This document shows positions 44,938 to 55,153 of a DNA stretch of 64,000 nucleotides, piece by piece; positions within the stretch are counted from its first letter, which is position 1; every line of letters begins with the position of its first letter. Source of the stretch: Microvirga sp. BSC39. Lineage in GTDB: Bacteria > Pseudomonadota > Alphaproteobacteria > Rhizobiales > Beijerinckiaceae. The notes below the pieces were generated by a model. The model saw nothing but the letters and a program-made list of their open reading frames with translations. It was not told the DNA's origin and made no database searches. The position numbers were made by a program, and so were the translations under genes. The stretch is from positions 186,001 through 250,000 of the forward strand of contig NZ_JPUG01000077.1 in NCBI RefSeq assembly GCF_000739015.1, in the 5' to 3' direction.

Positions 44938-46788
44938 ATGCACGTCCGCCGCCTCGATCCCATCCTCGTCGACCGCATCGCTGCGGGCGAGGTTGTCGAG
45001 CGCCCGGCGGCGGCCGTGAAGGAATTGGTCGAGAACGCCGTCGATGCGGGCGCCACCTCCATCGAGATCACCGTGGAGGCGGGCGGGCGCCGCCTGATCC
45101 GCATCGTCGATGACGGCCGGGGCATGACGCCCGAGGACCTGGAACTCGCGGTCGAACGGCATGCCACGTCCAAGCTGCCGGACGGTGACCTGTTCGCCAT
45201 CAACACCCTCGGGTTTCGCGGCGAGGCCCTGCCATCGATCGGGGCGGTCGCGCGGTTGTCGATCACTTCCCGCACGGCGGAGGCTGAGACCGGCAGCGCC
45301 ATCGTGGTGGAGGCCGGCGTGAAAAGCCCGGTGCGGCCCGCGTCTGCGCCCAAGGGCACCCGCGTGGAGGTGACGGACCTGTTCTCCGCCACGCCCGCGC
45401 GCCTGAAGTTCCTGAAGAGCGACCGCTCCGAGGCGCAGGCCGTGACGGAGATCGTCAAGCGGCTCGCCATCGCGCATCCCACCGTCCGCTTCACCCTGTC
45501 GGGCGAGCACATCACGGCCTTCACCTATCCGCCGGAGGAACCCGGCGAGCACGGTTTCCTGCGCCGCCTGTCACGGGTGCTGGGTTCTGAGTTCCACGAG
45601 AACGCCATGGCCATCGGGGTCGAGCGCGAGGGCGTGCGGCTTTCCGGCTTTGCCAGCCTGCCGACCTATCACCGCGGCACCGGCACGGCGATCCACTTCG
45701 TGGTCAACGGGCGGCCCGTGCGCGACAAGCTGCTCCTCGGCGCCGTGCGCGGCGCCTATGCGGACGTGATGGCCTCCGACCGGCATCCGGTGCTCGCCAT
45801 CATGATCGACCTCGATCCGCGCAGCGTCGACGTGAACGTGCATCCGGCGAAGACGGAGGTGCGCTTCCGCGATCCCGCCTTCGTGCGCGGCTTCGTGGTG
45901 GCGGCCCTGAAGGAAGCGATCACCCGCCATGCCTTCCGCGCCTCGTCCACCGGCGGCACGCGCACGCTGGAAAGCCTGCGCCCGCAAGGCGCGCTGCCCA
46001 TGCGTTCCGCTTATCCGCACCGCACCCACGCGATCCGCCCCACTGGCGCCTTCGCCAACTGGCAGGCGCCGCTCGATGCAAAGGAGCAGCCCTATGCATC
46101 CGCTCCGGGCCTTGCCGAGCGGCAGGCGAGCCTGCCGGATCTCGCCGCGCCTTCCGCCGACAGCCGCGCGACGCTGCATGAAGTGGAGGGGCAGACCGAG
46201 GAATCGCCGCTCGGTGCCGCGCGCGCGCAGCTGCATGGCACATATATCGTGGCGCAGACGCAGGACGGCATCGTCATCGTCGATCAGCATGCGGCGCATG
46301 AGCGCCTCGTCTACGAGCGGCTGAAGCGCGAGCGCGCCTCGTCGGGGATTGGGCGGCAATTGCTGCTGATCCCCGAGGTGGTCGATCTCGACCCCATCGA
46401 TGCGGACCGGGTGCTTGCGGACGCCGCCGTGCTGGAGGGGCTCGGTCTCGTGGTCGAGCCGTTCGGCCACGGCGCGCTCCTCGTGCGCGAGGTGCCGTCG
46501 GCGCTCGCAGGCGGACGCATCAAGGCTCTGGTGCAGGATGTGGCCGATGCGCTCGCCGAATGGGGGCAGGGTGCTGCAGGCCCGCTGGAGGAGCGGCTCG
46601 ACGCGGTGCTCTCGCGCATGTCCTGCCACGGCTCGATCCGCGCCGGGCGGCGCCTGCGGCCGGAGGAGATGAATGCGCTCCTGCGTGAGATGGAGTCGAC
46701 GCCGCTGTCGGGCCAGTGCAACCACGGGCGCCCGACCTATGTCGAACTGAAGCTGAGCGACATCGAGCGCCTGTTCGGACGGCGCTGA
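44938..46788 (+). CDS. mutL: DNA mismatch repair protein MutL
   Basis: 616 residues. The N-terminal GHKL ATPase has ELVENAVDAGATSIEI, VDDGRGMTPEDLE and GFRGEALPSIGAV. The C-terminal domain carries DQHAAHERLVYE, which fits the DQHA(x)2E(x)4E endonuclease motif, together with SCHGSIRAG and CNHGRPT. So this MutL likely nicks DNA itself, as in bacteria lacking MutH. I start at the ATG (44938); a TTG at 44926 is closer to GAAGG and remains possible. Confidence 0.96.
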   Translation: MHVRRLDPILVDRIAAGEVVERPAAAVKELVENAVDAGATSIEITVEAGGRRLIRIVDDGRGMTPEDLELAVERHATSKLPDGDLFAINTLGFRGEALPSIGAVARLSITSRTAEAETGSAIVVEAGVKSPVRPASAPKGTRVEVTDLFSATPARLKFLKSDRSEAQAVTEIVKRLAIAHPTVRFTLSGEHITAFTYPPEEPGEHGFLRRLSRVLGSEFHENAMAIGVEREGVRLSGFASLPTYHRGTGTAIHFVVNGRPVRDKLLLGAVRGAYADVMASDRHPVLAIMIDLDPRSVDVNVHPAKTEVRFRDPAFVRGFVVAALKEAITRHAFRASSTGGTRTLESLRPQGALPMRSAYPHRTHAIRPTGAFANWQAPLDAKEQPYASAPGLAERQASLPDLAAPSADSRATLHEVEGQTEESPLGAARAQLHGTYIVAQTQDGIVIVDQHAAHERLVYERLKRERASSGIGRQLLLIPEVVDLDPIDADRVLADAAVLEGLGLVVEPFGHGALLVREVPSALAGGRIKALVQDVADALAEWGQGAAGPLEERLDAVLSRMSCHGSIRAGRRLRPEEMNALLREMESTPLSGQCNHGRPTYVELKLSDIERLFGRR

Positions 46789-46831
46789 CGCGTTTCTGAT
46801 CGAGTTCTCCCTTTAGAAGAACGCGCGGTGG

Positions 46832-47236
46832 TCAGATGCTGGTCTGCCAGAGCTTGAGGTTCTTGCGCGCCGGTTTGGCTGCAAGATGGGCCGGCATGGC
46901 GGCCTGATCGAGGCAATCTTCGAAGGTGAGCGGCCGAGGCGCTTCCACGCTCATGGCTGCATCGGCCTCGTCGGCGCTGAACGCGATCCCGGCGAAACCG
47001 CCCTTGCGCCAGCACACCCGCGCCCGGCGGACCTGCAGGTCATGGGCCGCGATGAACAGCTCGAAGGTCTCCGGCAGGTCCATCTGCGGCTTCAGGGCAA
47101 TCCTGGCGCCGCCGGTCGAGATGTCCCGCACCGTGCAGGGGATCATCGCGTCGGGTCCCAGCATGATCTGCGCCGGGTGATGGGCAGGAAAGCGCCTGGC
47201 GTGCCGGCGGTTATCGGTAGCGATGGCAGGGACCAT
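46832..47236 (-). CDS. PilZ-domain protein (cyclic-di-GMP receptor)
   Basis: Single PilZ domain; 134 residues from the ATG at 47236, or 147 from the one at 47275. The c-di-GMP signatures are NRRHARRF (RxxxR type) and DISTGGARIAL (D/NxSxxG). The C-terminal 45 residues are low in structure. I prefer the later start because a CtrA-type box sits exactly on the earlier ATG, where it would otherwise overlap the coding start. Convergent with mutL. Confidence 0.88.
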   Translation of the reverse strand: MVPAIATDNRRHARRFPAHHPAQIMLGPDAMIPCTVRDISTGGARIALKPQMDLPETFELFIAAHDLQVRRARVCWRKGGFAGIAFSADEADAAMSVEAPRPLTFEDCLDQAAMPAHLAAKPARKNLKLWQTSI

Positions 47237-47274
47237 GGAAGAGACCTGGGACAAATGGCCAATGAAGCTTTGCA

Positions 47275-47290
47275 TTAACCACTTGTTAAC
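47275..47290 (-). promoter_or_regulatory. CtrA-type box TTAA-N7-TTAAC upstream of the PilZ gene
   Basis: TTAACCACTTGTTAAC: an exact match to the CtrA consensus TTAA-N7-TTAAC, and nearly symmetric on the other strand. It lies 39 bases before the preferred PilZ start, a normal promoter distance. Confidence 0.65.
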
Positions 47291-47353
47291 CAGCTACTCA
47301 AGTCCCTCGAAAGGGGTATCCCCGAAGGGGTTGGGGATTGTGTCTGTCCTGGA

Positions 47354-47394
47354 GCATCGGATCGATCCCAAAAGTGCGGATCCACTTCCGATGC
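47354..47394. repeat. Dispersed palindromic repeat, CCCAAAAGTG family, copy C
   Basis: GCATCGG...CCGATGC ends, inner ATCCCAAAAGTGCGGATCCA. The right inner arm is shortened relative to copies A and B. It ends two bases before the aldo/keto reductase stop. Confidence 0.65.
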
Positions 47395-47395
47395 C

Positions 47396-48439
47396 TTAAC
47401 GCGACGGACCCTTCCGCTCCGCCGAGGCCGCCCAGATGTTCAGGTTGCCCTCGCCGGCAAAGCGGTCGATCTCCGCCAGCTCGTCCGCCGTGAACGACAG
47501 GTTCTTGAGAGCGCCCACGCAGTCGACGACCTGCTCGGGACGGCTCGCGCCGATAAGCGCCGAGGTCACGCGCCCGCCGCGCAGCACCCAGGCGAGCGCC
47601 ATCTGGGCCAGTGTCTGCCCGCGCTGCTCGGCGATGCCGTTGAGCCCGCGGATGCGGGCAAGGTTGTCCTCGTTCAGGAAGGTGGTGCGCAGGGACTTGC
47701 CCTGCGCGGCGCGGCTCTCCTCAGGAATGCCGTTCAGATATTTCGTCGTCAGCATGCCCTGGGCCAGCGGCGAGAACACGATGGAGCCCATGCCGACACC
47801 GTCGAGGGTGTCGAGGAGCCCATCCTCCTCGATCCAGCGGTTGAGCATGGAATAGCTCGGCTGGTGGATGATGCACGGCGTCTTCAGTTCACGCAGGATC
47901 GCGACGGCCTCGCGGGTGCGCTGGCTGTTGTAGGAGGACAGGCCCACATAGAGCGCCTTGCCCTGCCGCACAGCGGAATCCAGCGCCAGCATGGTCTCTT
48001 CCAGCGGCGTGTCCGGGTCGAAGCGATGGGAATAGAAGATGTCGACATAGTCGAGTCCCATGCGCTTGAGGCTCTGGTCGAGGCTGGAGAGCACATATTT
48101 GCGGCTGCCCCACTCGCCATAGGGACCCGGCCACATGCGGTAGCCCGCCTTGGTGGAGATCACCATCTCGTCGCGCAGGCCGTGGAAGTCATGGCGCAGG
48201 ATGTCGCCGAACAGGGTTTCGGCCGAGCCCGGGGGAGGGCCGTAATTGTTGGCGAGATCGAAATGCGTGATGCCGAGATCGAAGGCGGTGCGGCAGATCT
48301 CCCGCGCGGTTGCGGCGGACTTGTCCTCACCGAAATTGTGCCAGAGCCCGAGCGAGATTGCCGGAAGCAGCAGCCCGCTGCGGCCGCATCGGTTGTAGAT
48401 CATCGACTCATAGCGGTTCTCGGCGGGCAGGTAGGCCAT
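47396..48439 (-). CDS. Aldo/keto reductase (YghZ / L-glyceraldehyde 3-phosphate reductase-like)
   Basis: 347-residue AKR14-type reductase related to Kv-beta channel subunits. Catalytic residues: Asp and Tyr in HFDLANNYGPPPG, Lys in ISTKAGYRMWPGPYG and His in FYSHRFDPDTP; IIHQPSYSMLNRWIE and the NADPH loop ALIGASRPEQVVD complete it. The E. coli homologue acts on L-glyceraldehyde 3-phosphate and methylglyoxal. It is the second aldo/keto reductase of the window, from a different subfamily. Confidence 0.93.
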   Translation of the reverse strand: MAYLPAENRYESMIYNRCGRSGLLLPAISLGLWHNFGEDKSAATAREICRTAFDLGITHFDLANNYGPPPGSAETLFGDILRHDFHGLRDEMVISTKAGYRMWPGPYGEWGSRKYVLSSLDQSLKRMGLDYVDIFYSHRFDPDTPLEETMLALDSAVRQGKALYVGLSSYNSQRTREAVAILRELKTPCIIHQPSYSMLNRWIEEDGLLDTLDGVGMGSIVFSPLAQGMLTTKYLNGIPEESRAAQGKSLRTTFLNEDNLARIRGLNGIAEQRGQTLAQMALAWVLRGGRVTSALIGASRPEQVVDCVGALKNLSFTADELAEIDRFAGEGNLNIWAASAERKGPSR

Positions 48440-48526
48440 CGAAATCTCCAGCGCAGCAAAAGGGCCGAGGGCTTACATAGCGCGCTTGGCGCGCATTCAA
48501 CAATGCGAGCGCTGCGTCCCTTCCGA

Positions 48527-49567
<1,041 letters not shown>

Positions 49568-49680
49568 GATGAGCCCTTCCTCCGCGACGATGGATAAGGC
49601 GGTATAGAGGTTGAGAGAGAGCAGGGCAAACGCGAGAGCGAGCGACACTCACCGCTATCGTTGGATGCGTCCTCTCCCCT

Positions 49681-49804
49681 GTCATCCCCGCGCAGGCGGA
49701 GATCCATAACCACGACGCCTCAGGTAATAGCGATCAGCGTCGAGCTTTCTTCTGCACCGTCGGCAGTGATGATCCCGGGCTCCGCTGCACAGCCCCGGGA
49801 TGAC
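49681..49804. repeat. Modular palindromic repeat, inner unit only (copy R6)
   Basis: GTCATCCCCGCGCAGGCGGA, a diverged spacer, then GATCCCGGGCTCCGC and CCCCGGGATGACAG. It lacks both outer arms present in R3-R5. Confidence 0.8.
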
Positions 49805-49824
49805 AGTGCAGCCTTCACTCTTGC

Positions 49825-52269
49825 TCAGATCACGAAGAAATCGTGGTGCGTCAGCTTCAGGTTCTTGGACAGGGTGGCGATCTTCACCTGGGCCTTCGAG
49901 CCGGTGCCGTCCTGGTCGTAATAGAGCGCGCCCGTCTTGTTGTCGTAGATGATGCGATCTTCCTGGTCCTCGGCCGCATCGCCCTTCACGAACATATCCG
50001 CCTTGAACTTCACGCCCTTGGTCGAGCCCTTGCCGAGATTGGTGAAAATTTTGTTCTCGAGTTGGATGGAATCGTATTTCGGGTTGAAGTCGTAGATCCG
50101 GTCCACGTTGCTGGTCCTGTTCGGCTTGGTGTCGAACACGAACACGTCCCTGCCGGTGCCTGTTCCACCGTAGAGCTTGTCGTTGCCTGCGCCGCCGTGC
50201 AGCCTGTCGGAGCCCGCATCACCCTTGAGCGTATCGTTGCCGGAAGAGGCTTTCAGCACATCGTTGCCGTCAAGGCCCCTCAGGGTGTTCTTGCCCCCAT
50301 GGCCGATGATCTCGTTGGCAGTGTTCGAGCCGGTGAGATTGGCACCTGTCTTCGACGAGACGTCCAAGAGCTTCAGCACCTCGATCTCGGCTGAAGCCGA
50401 GAGCGTATAGGAGCTAGCAGCCAGCACCGTGTCGCGCCCGCCGCCGGCACTCTCGGCGACGATATCGCCTACCCGCACCTCATAGGTGTCGTTGCCGCCT
50501 GACCCGTGCAGCTGGCTGGCGCCCTTGCCGATCAGAGTGTCGGCATGTGCCGATCCGATGATCCCTTCGATGGATGTCCACGTGTCGCCGTCGCCCGAGC
50601 CAATCGTTAAGCCAGTGCGCACGCCCATCGACGACGAAGCAAACGAGACGAAATCGAAGCCGTCGCCGCCATCAAGCACGTCGGCTCCTGCACCGCCGTC
50701 GAGCGTATCGTTGCCGAACCCACCCCGCAAAGTATCGGCCCCTGCGCCACCATCGATCCGGTTGGCGCCGGCATTGCCGGTGATCGCATTCGCCAGGGTG
50801 TTGCCCGTCAGGGCAATGGAGGCGGAGCCCGTGGCGGTGAGGTGCTCCACATGAGCGCTCAAACCATAGCTGACGCTTGTCCTGACCGTATCGATGCCCT
50901 CACCGGTCTTTTCGATCACCTGATCGCCGGCATTGTCCACCACATAAGTGTCATTGCCATCCGCGCCCGCCAGCCTGTCCGCTCCCGCGCCGCCGTCGAA
51001 AGTGTCGTCGAAGGCCGTGCCGATGTAATGGTCGTTCCGAACGGTGCCTATGAGCGAGATCGCCTTGTCACGCGGATCGACGATCTGGATGCCGCTTGAG
51101 AGATGCACGGCAATGCGACCGTCTGCTAGCAACGATAGTCCGTTGAGAGAGAACTCGCCCTCTGCGGCCGGCTTACTCACGAGCAGCTTATCGCTCACCC
51201 GTTGGCCCGCTGCATTGAAGATCGACAACCGAACTTCCATGTTGGAGTGACCAAAGATGGGAACGACCTGGGCGGCCAGTGCAAAGCCGCCACCGGGGAG
51301 AGCCAGAACGTTCGGAGCGCCTACCGAGGCGGCCTCCGTGGAACTCGCATAGAATGCCGCAGGCTCATTGTTGATTGGTGTGCCTGAAGCGTTGTAGACT
51401 TGATATTTAACTGTGACGATTGGCTCTGAACCTGCCGCATCGGCCCTGCCCATTTCAACCCACGTCACAACAAATCCACTGCCTGCAAGGGCTGTCACCT
51501 CAAGCGACTTCAGGCCCAGATTGACCATGACTGGAATGGAAATCGGGTCGGAAAGACTAGAGCTGCCGGCGGCTGAAGGATCCAGGATGCGGATGTGATT
51601 GGTCGTCTCATTCACCCGAAGCACGACCGCCACTTTGCCGTTCGAGAGAGTGGCTAAGTCGGTCACGGATGTAAAATCATCGGCCCGGTAGGGATAAGAT
51701 GAAGTGGAAAATGCGGTGGCACCCAGGCTTACCGGATCCGAGAGAACGCCATCTGATCCTCGAATCCGGAAAAAGGCCTTACCGTCATAATCCAGATAGG
51801 TAACGAGAAGGCGCCCGTCACTCAGACCTATGACGTCATCAGAGCGATAGGAGCCAATCGCATAAGGCTCTCTGGGTTCATACCCGGCAATGGATTGGGG
51901 TGGGCCAAGGGGCTCCAGATCGGCATCGTAGAGTCCCAGCCAAGCGTTCCTGGGAGCTCGGTCCGTACTGGCCTGAACGGACCAGGTGATGCCGATGCGA
52001 CCGTCGGGGAGTTCGGTCGCAACGGGGTTGATCGCGGCCCTTCCCAAGAAGTTATTGTACCATGGGTGAAAGTCCGGAGAGACAAGGATCCTTTCTCCCT
52101 TGAGGGAGCCGTCCGCGTTGTAGATCCAAGCCATCAGCTGGACGCTTTCCCACGTTGTCCCGGCTTTGCCGATGACGAGGAAAGTGCCGTTCCTGAGTGC
52201 CGTCATATGCGATTGGTAGACCCCTGCAGGAAGGTCAATCTTAGATCCCCAGAGGAACGGTTCAGACAT
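49825..52269 (-). CDS. Large RTX calcium-binding protein with N-terminal propeller-like repeats
   Basis: 814 residues. Residues about 1-420 contain recurring units such as LATLSNGKVAVVLRVNE and ALPGGGFALAAQV, the style of a beta-propeller or lectin-like domain. From about 430 come RTX repeats (GGAGADRLAGADGNDTY, GGFGNDTLDGGAGADVLDGG, GGAGNDKLYGG) with connecting 'LSAHVEHLTATGSASIALTG' type units. The end carries the module DVFVFDTKPNRTSNVDRIYDF ... FKADMFV ... TGALYYDQDGTGSKAQVKIA and DFFVI, shared with the other RTX genes here and probably the type I secretion region. No enzymatic domain recognised. No secretion genes nearby. Confidence 0.9.
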   Translation of the reverse strand: MSEPFLWGSKIDLPAGVYQSHMTALRNGTFLVIGKAGTTWESVQLMAWIYNADGSLKGERILVSPDFHPWYNNFLGRAAINPVATELPDGRIGITWSVQASTDRAPRNAWLGLYDADLEPLGPPQSIAGYEPREPYAIGSYRSDDVIGLSDGRLLVTYLDYDGKAFFRIRGSDGVLSDPVSLGATAFSTSSYPYRADDFTSVTDLATLSNGKVAVVLRVNETTNHIRILDPSAAGSSSLSDPISIPVMVNLGLKSLEVTALAGSGFVVTWVEMGRADAAGSEPIVTVKYQVYNASGTPINNEPAAFYASSTEAASVGAPNVLALPGGGFALAAQVVPIFGHSNMEVRLSIFNAAGQRVSDKLLVSKPAAEGEFSLNGLSLLADGRIAVHLSSGIQIVDPRDKAISLIGTVRNDHYIGTAFDDTFDGGAGADRLAGADGNDTYVVDNAGDQVIEKTGEGIDTVRTSVSYGLSAHVEHLTATGSASIALTGNTLANAITGNAGANRIDGGAGADTLRGGFGNDTLDGGAGADVLDGGDGFDFVSFASSSMGVRTGLTIGSGDGDTWTSIEGIIGSAHADTLIGKGASQLHGSGGNDTYEVRVGDIVAESAGGGRDTVLAASSYTLSASAEIEVLKLLDVSSKTGANLTGSNTANEIIGHGGKNTLRGLDGNDVLKASSGNDTLKGDAGSDRLHGGAGNDKLYGGTGTGRDVFVFDTKPNRTSNVDRIYDFNPKYDSIQLENKIFTNLGKGSTKGVKFKADMFVKGDAAEDQEDRIIYDNKTGALYYDQDGTGSKAQVKIATLSKNLKLTHHDFFVI

Positions 52270-52380
52270 GGTAGCCCCATTGCGATCAGAACAAGACGCC
52301 TCCCCGGCGCGGTGACGCAATGTTATGCAGAATCAGCGATAGGACAACCGTCTTGCCGTGGGAGGAGCAAGCTGGCGCGC

Positions 52381-52938
52381 TCACCCCCTGAACCGCCCGA
52401 ACACCACCTTGGTCTCCCCGTAATCCCTCCGCTCGATCTCCTCGAAGCGCTCCGGCAGCGAGACCTCGACGCCTTGCGCCTCCTCCACGATCACAAGCGC
52501 GTCCGGCACGAGCCAGCCGCCTTCGGCGCAGGAGCGCAGGGCTTTGGGAGCCAGATCCTTGCCGTAGGGCGGGTCGCAGAACACGACCGAGAAGGGCGCG
52601 TTGGGCGCGGCCTCGCCCATGCGGGTGGCGTCGCGGCGGAAGAGGCGGGTGGCGCCGCCGGCGCCGAGCGCTTCCACGTTCTCGCGGATGATGCCGCGGG
52701 CCTGCGCACCGTCGTCGACGAAGAGCGCGAAGCTGGCGCCGCGCGACAGCGCCTCCAGCCCCAGGGCGCCGGTGCCGGCGAACAGGTCGAGCACGCGCGC
52801 GCCCTCGAGCGGGTCGTCGTAGGAATGCTGGAGGATGTTGAAGAGCGTCTCGCGCAGGCGATCCGAGGTCGGGCGGATGGCGTCCGAGCTCGGCCCCTTG
52901 AGCGAGCGGCCGCGCCAGCGCCCGCCCACGATTCTCAT
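52381..52938 (-). CDS. rsmD: RsmD, 16S rRNA (guanine-966-N2)-methyltransferase
   Basis: 185-residue SAM-dependent enzyme acting on the 30S particle. RIVGGRWRGRSLKGP is the characteristic start; the SAM loop is VLDLFAGTGALGLEALSRGA and the catalytic (D/N)PPY motif is FCDPPYGKDLAP. It follows the pseudouridine synthase gene by 13 bases on the same strand, making an rRNA-modification pair. Confidence 0.96.
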   Translation of the reverse strand: MRIVGGRWRGRSLKGPSSDAIRPTSDRLRETLFNILQHSYDDPLEGARVLDLFAGTGALGLEALSRGASFALFVDDGAQARGIIRENVEALGAGGATRLFRRDATRMGEAAPNAPFSVVFCDPPYGKDLAPKALRSCAEGGWLVPDALVIVEEAQGVEVSLPERFEEIERRDYGETKVVFGRFRG

Positions 52939-52951
52939 GGCCTAATCCCTG

Positions 52952-55057
52952 TCAGCGACGACCGCGCGGGCCGCCCTTGGAACCACCTTTGTTGAAGCCG
53001 CCTTTCGAGGCTCCGCCCTTGGACGCGCCCCGGGGGCCGCTCTTGAAGCCGCCGCCGGCACCGCCTCTCGGTCCGCCACGCGAAGGGCCGTCGCCCCGGG
53101 GAGGGCCGCGACGGGGACGCTCGTCATCGCCAGGGGCCCGGAAAGGACGGTCTCCCTCGGAGCGGCGTGGACGGTCATCGCCGCCCTCACGAGAGCGGAA
53201 AGGCCGATCCCCCTGGGGCCTGCCAGGGCGATCCGTGCCACCTTCGCGCGAGCGGAAGGGGCGGTCGCCCTGAGGCTTGCGGGGACGGTCCTCGGAACCC
53301 CCATCACGGGAGCGGAACGGTCGGTCGCCAGCCGGGCGGCGCGAGCGGTCGTCGTCGCGGCGCGGCGGACGGCTTGCGCCCTCGCGCCTTGCCGGTGCCG
53401 CATCGCGGTCGTCACGACGGCGAGGACGATCCTCACCGGGCGTCGCGCCACGGCCCCTGCGCGGAGCGGGCGTTTCCTCTTCCTGGGGCTGGCGCACCAA
53501 GCGCTCCACCCGGACCTTGCGGCCTTCCTTGGAGGTAATCGCGCCGACGCGTTCGCGCTGGCGCTCCCCGGCTGCGGCACGGGCTTCGCGTGGATCGGCG
53601 CCGCGACGGGGCATCTTCCTGCTCGGGGCATCCTCGTCGGTTTCGCCGGCGCGCCACACGGTTTTCTTCACGTCGAGACGCGAGGGGAACTTCCTCGGCT
53701 CTTCCTCGTCACGTCCGCGACGTTCGCCGTCACGGGCGCGGAACGGCCGTTCGTCGTCGCGACGGCGGCGCGGGCGCTCGTCGTCGCGGCCGCGCGTGGA
53801 CCGGGCCGGGCGCTCGTCACGATCCTGGTGTTCCTTCTTCGACGAGCCGAAGGGCGCGATGGGCTCGCGCACCGGGCTCTCGAAATCCACCCCGGCCTCG
53901 ACAGCCAGGGCGGCGCCGAGCTGGTCCTTGAGCACCTTGGTGCGGACCTCTTCCACAAGGCCGACTTCGATGTCGCCGAGCTGGAACGGCCCGAAGGACA
54001 TGCGGATCAGGCGGTTCACCTGCAGGCCCATATGCTCCAGGATGCGCTTGATCTCGCGGTTCTTGCCCTCGCGCAGGCCCATGGTGATCCAGGCGTTGTC
54101 GCCCTGCACCCGGTCGAGGCGCGCCTCAATGGGGCCGTAGTCGATGCCATCGATGGAGATGCCGTCGCGAAGCTTGTCGAGGTCGGCCTGGTTCACCTCG
54201 CCATGGGCGCGCACCTTGTATCGGCGCAGCCAGCCGGTGTCGGGATGGGCGATGACGCGGGCGAGCCCGCCGTCATTGGTGAGCAGCAGCAGCCCTTCCG
54301 TGTTGATGTCGAGCCGGCCCACCGCCACCACGCGGGGCAGGTCCTCGGGCAGGTTGTCGAACACGGTGGGGCGTCCCTCCGGGTCCTTGGCCGTGGTCAC
54401 GAGGCCGCGCGGCTTGTGGAACAGCCACAGGCGCGTGCGCTCCTTGGTGGGCAGGGGCTCGCCGTCCACGGTGATCGTGTCGGCGGCCGTCACGTTGACC
54501 GCGGGGCTCTCCAGCACCTTGCCGTTGAGGGTGACGCGGCCTTCCGCGATCATCGCCTCCACGTCGCGGCGGGAGGCGACGCCCGCGCGGGCGATCACCT
54601 TGGCGATGCGGTCCTCGACCGGCTCCTGGGGCTCGGCCTGCACAACAGGCTGCTCCTCGCGGGCGCGGCGCGGGCGATCCTCGCTCCCGTGGTCGAAACG
54701 GCGTGGACGCTCGTCGCTGCCACGGCCCCGGAAGGGGCGGTCACCCTCCTCACGACGGGGACGGAAGGGCTTGTCGCCGCCTTCGCCGCGAGGGCGGAAC
54801 GGCTTGTCGCCGGCGCTGCGGGCGCGGAAAGGCTTGTCGCCGCCCTCGGAGCGGCGGGGGCGCTCGTCATTGTCCCGGCTGCGGAACGGCTTGTCTCCCG
54901 CAGGGCGCGGGCGAAAAGGCTTGTCGCCATCGCGGCTGCGGAACGGCTTGTCTCCGGCGTCACGGGGCTTGCGCGGGCGGTCGCCGGACGTTGGGCGGCC
55001 ACGGTCGGAGCGTCCCGGCGGACGGCCCCTGCGATTATCGTCGTTGCTGTCGGTCAT
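52952..55057 (-). CDS. rluB: RluB/RsuA-family pseudouridine synthase with very long disordered basic tails
   Basis: 701 residues, of which only about 240 (about 149-390) are the enzyme: an S4 RNA-binding domain (RIAKVIARAGVASRRDVEAM) and the synthase domain with the catalytic Asp in GRLDINTEGLLLLTNDG near residue 249 and GLREGKNREIKRILEHMGL. The first 148 and last 300 residues are low-complexity, rich in Arg, Asp, Gly and Pro, with at least eleven copies of GDKPFR or GDRPFR. Alphaproteobacterial RluB proteins often carry such tails, but these are long. Likely modifies 23S rRNA. Operon with rsmD. Confidence 0.93.
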   Translation of the reverse strand: MTDSNDDNRRGRPPGRSDRGRPTSGDRPRKPRDAGDKPFRSRDGDKPFRPRPAGDKPFRSRDNDERPRRSEGGDKPFRARSAGDKPFRPRGEGGDKPFRPRREEGDRPFRGRGSDERPRRFDHGSEDRPRRAREEQPVVQAEPQEPVEDRIAKVIARAGVASRRDVEAMIAEGRVTLNGKVLESPAVNVTAADTITVDGEPLPTKERTRLWLFHKPRGLVTTAKDPEGRPTVFDNLPEDLPRVVAVGRLDINTEGLLLLTNDGGLARVIAHPDTGWLRRYKVRAHGEVNQADLDKLRDGISIDGIDYGPIEARLDRVQGDNAWITMGLREGKNREIKRILEHMGLQVNRLIRMSFGPFQLGDIEVGLVEEVRTKVLKDQLGAALAVEAGVDFESPVREPIAPFGSSKKEHQDRDERPARSTRGRDDERPRRRRDDERPFRARDGERRGRDEEEPRKFPSRLDVKKTVWRAGETDEDAPSRKMPRRGADPREARAAAGERQRERVGAITSKEGRKVRVERLVRQPQEEETPAPRRGRGATPGEDRPRRRDDRDAAPARREGASRPPRRDDDRSRRPAGDRPFRSRDGGSEDRPRKPQGDRPFRSREGGTDRPGRPQGDRPFRSREGGDDRPRRSEGDRPFRAPGDDERPRRGPPRGDGPSRGGPRGGAGGGFKSGPRGASKGGASKGGFNKGGSKGGPRGRR

Positions 55058-55101
55058 GGGAGCCTGATAGCAGAGGTGTTCAAGAGAAGCGAGGGCCAAG
55101 G

Positions 55102-55139
55102 GAACCACAAGGGTCATGGAGAACCACAAGGGTCATGGA
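55102..55139. repeat. Exact 19-bp tandem duplication
   Basis: GAACCACAAGGGTCATGGA occurs twice head-to-tail in the 96-bp gap between the divergent rluB and tadA genes. It ends 14 bases before the tadA start, so it lies in both genes' leaders. Confidence 0.85.
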
Positions 55140-55153
55140 GGTCCGCGAGACTG

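Noticed and set aside
53828..55153. A long plus-strand frame running into tadA
   Set aside because: It is antisense to rluB. Only the final part from 55154 encodes TadA; the upstream 440 codons mirror the repetitive tail of the pseudouridine synthase.
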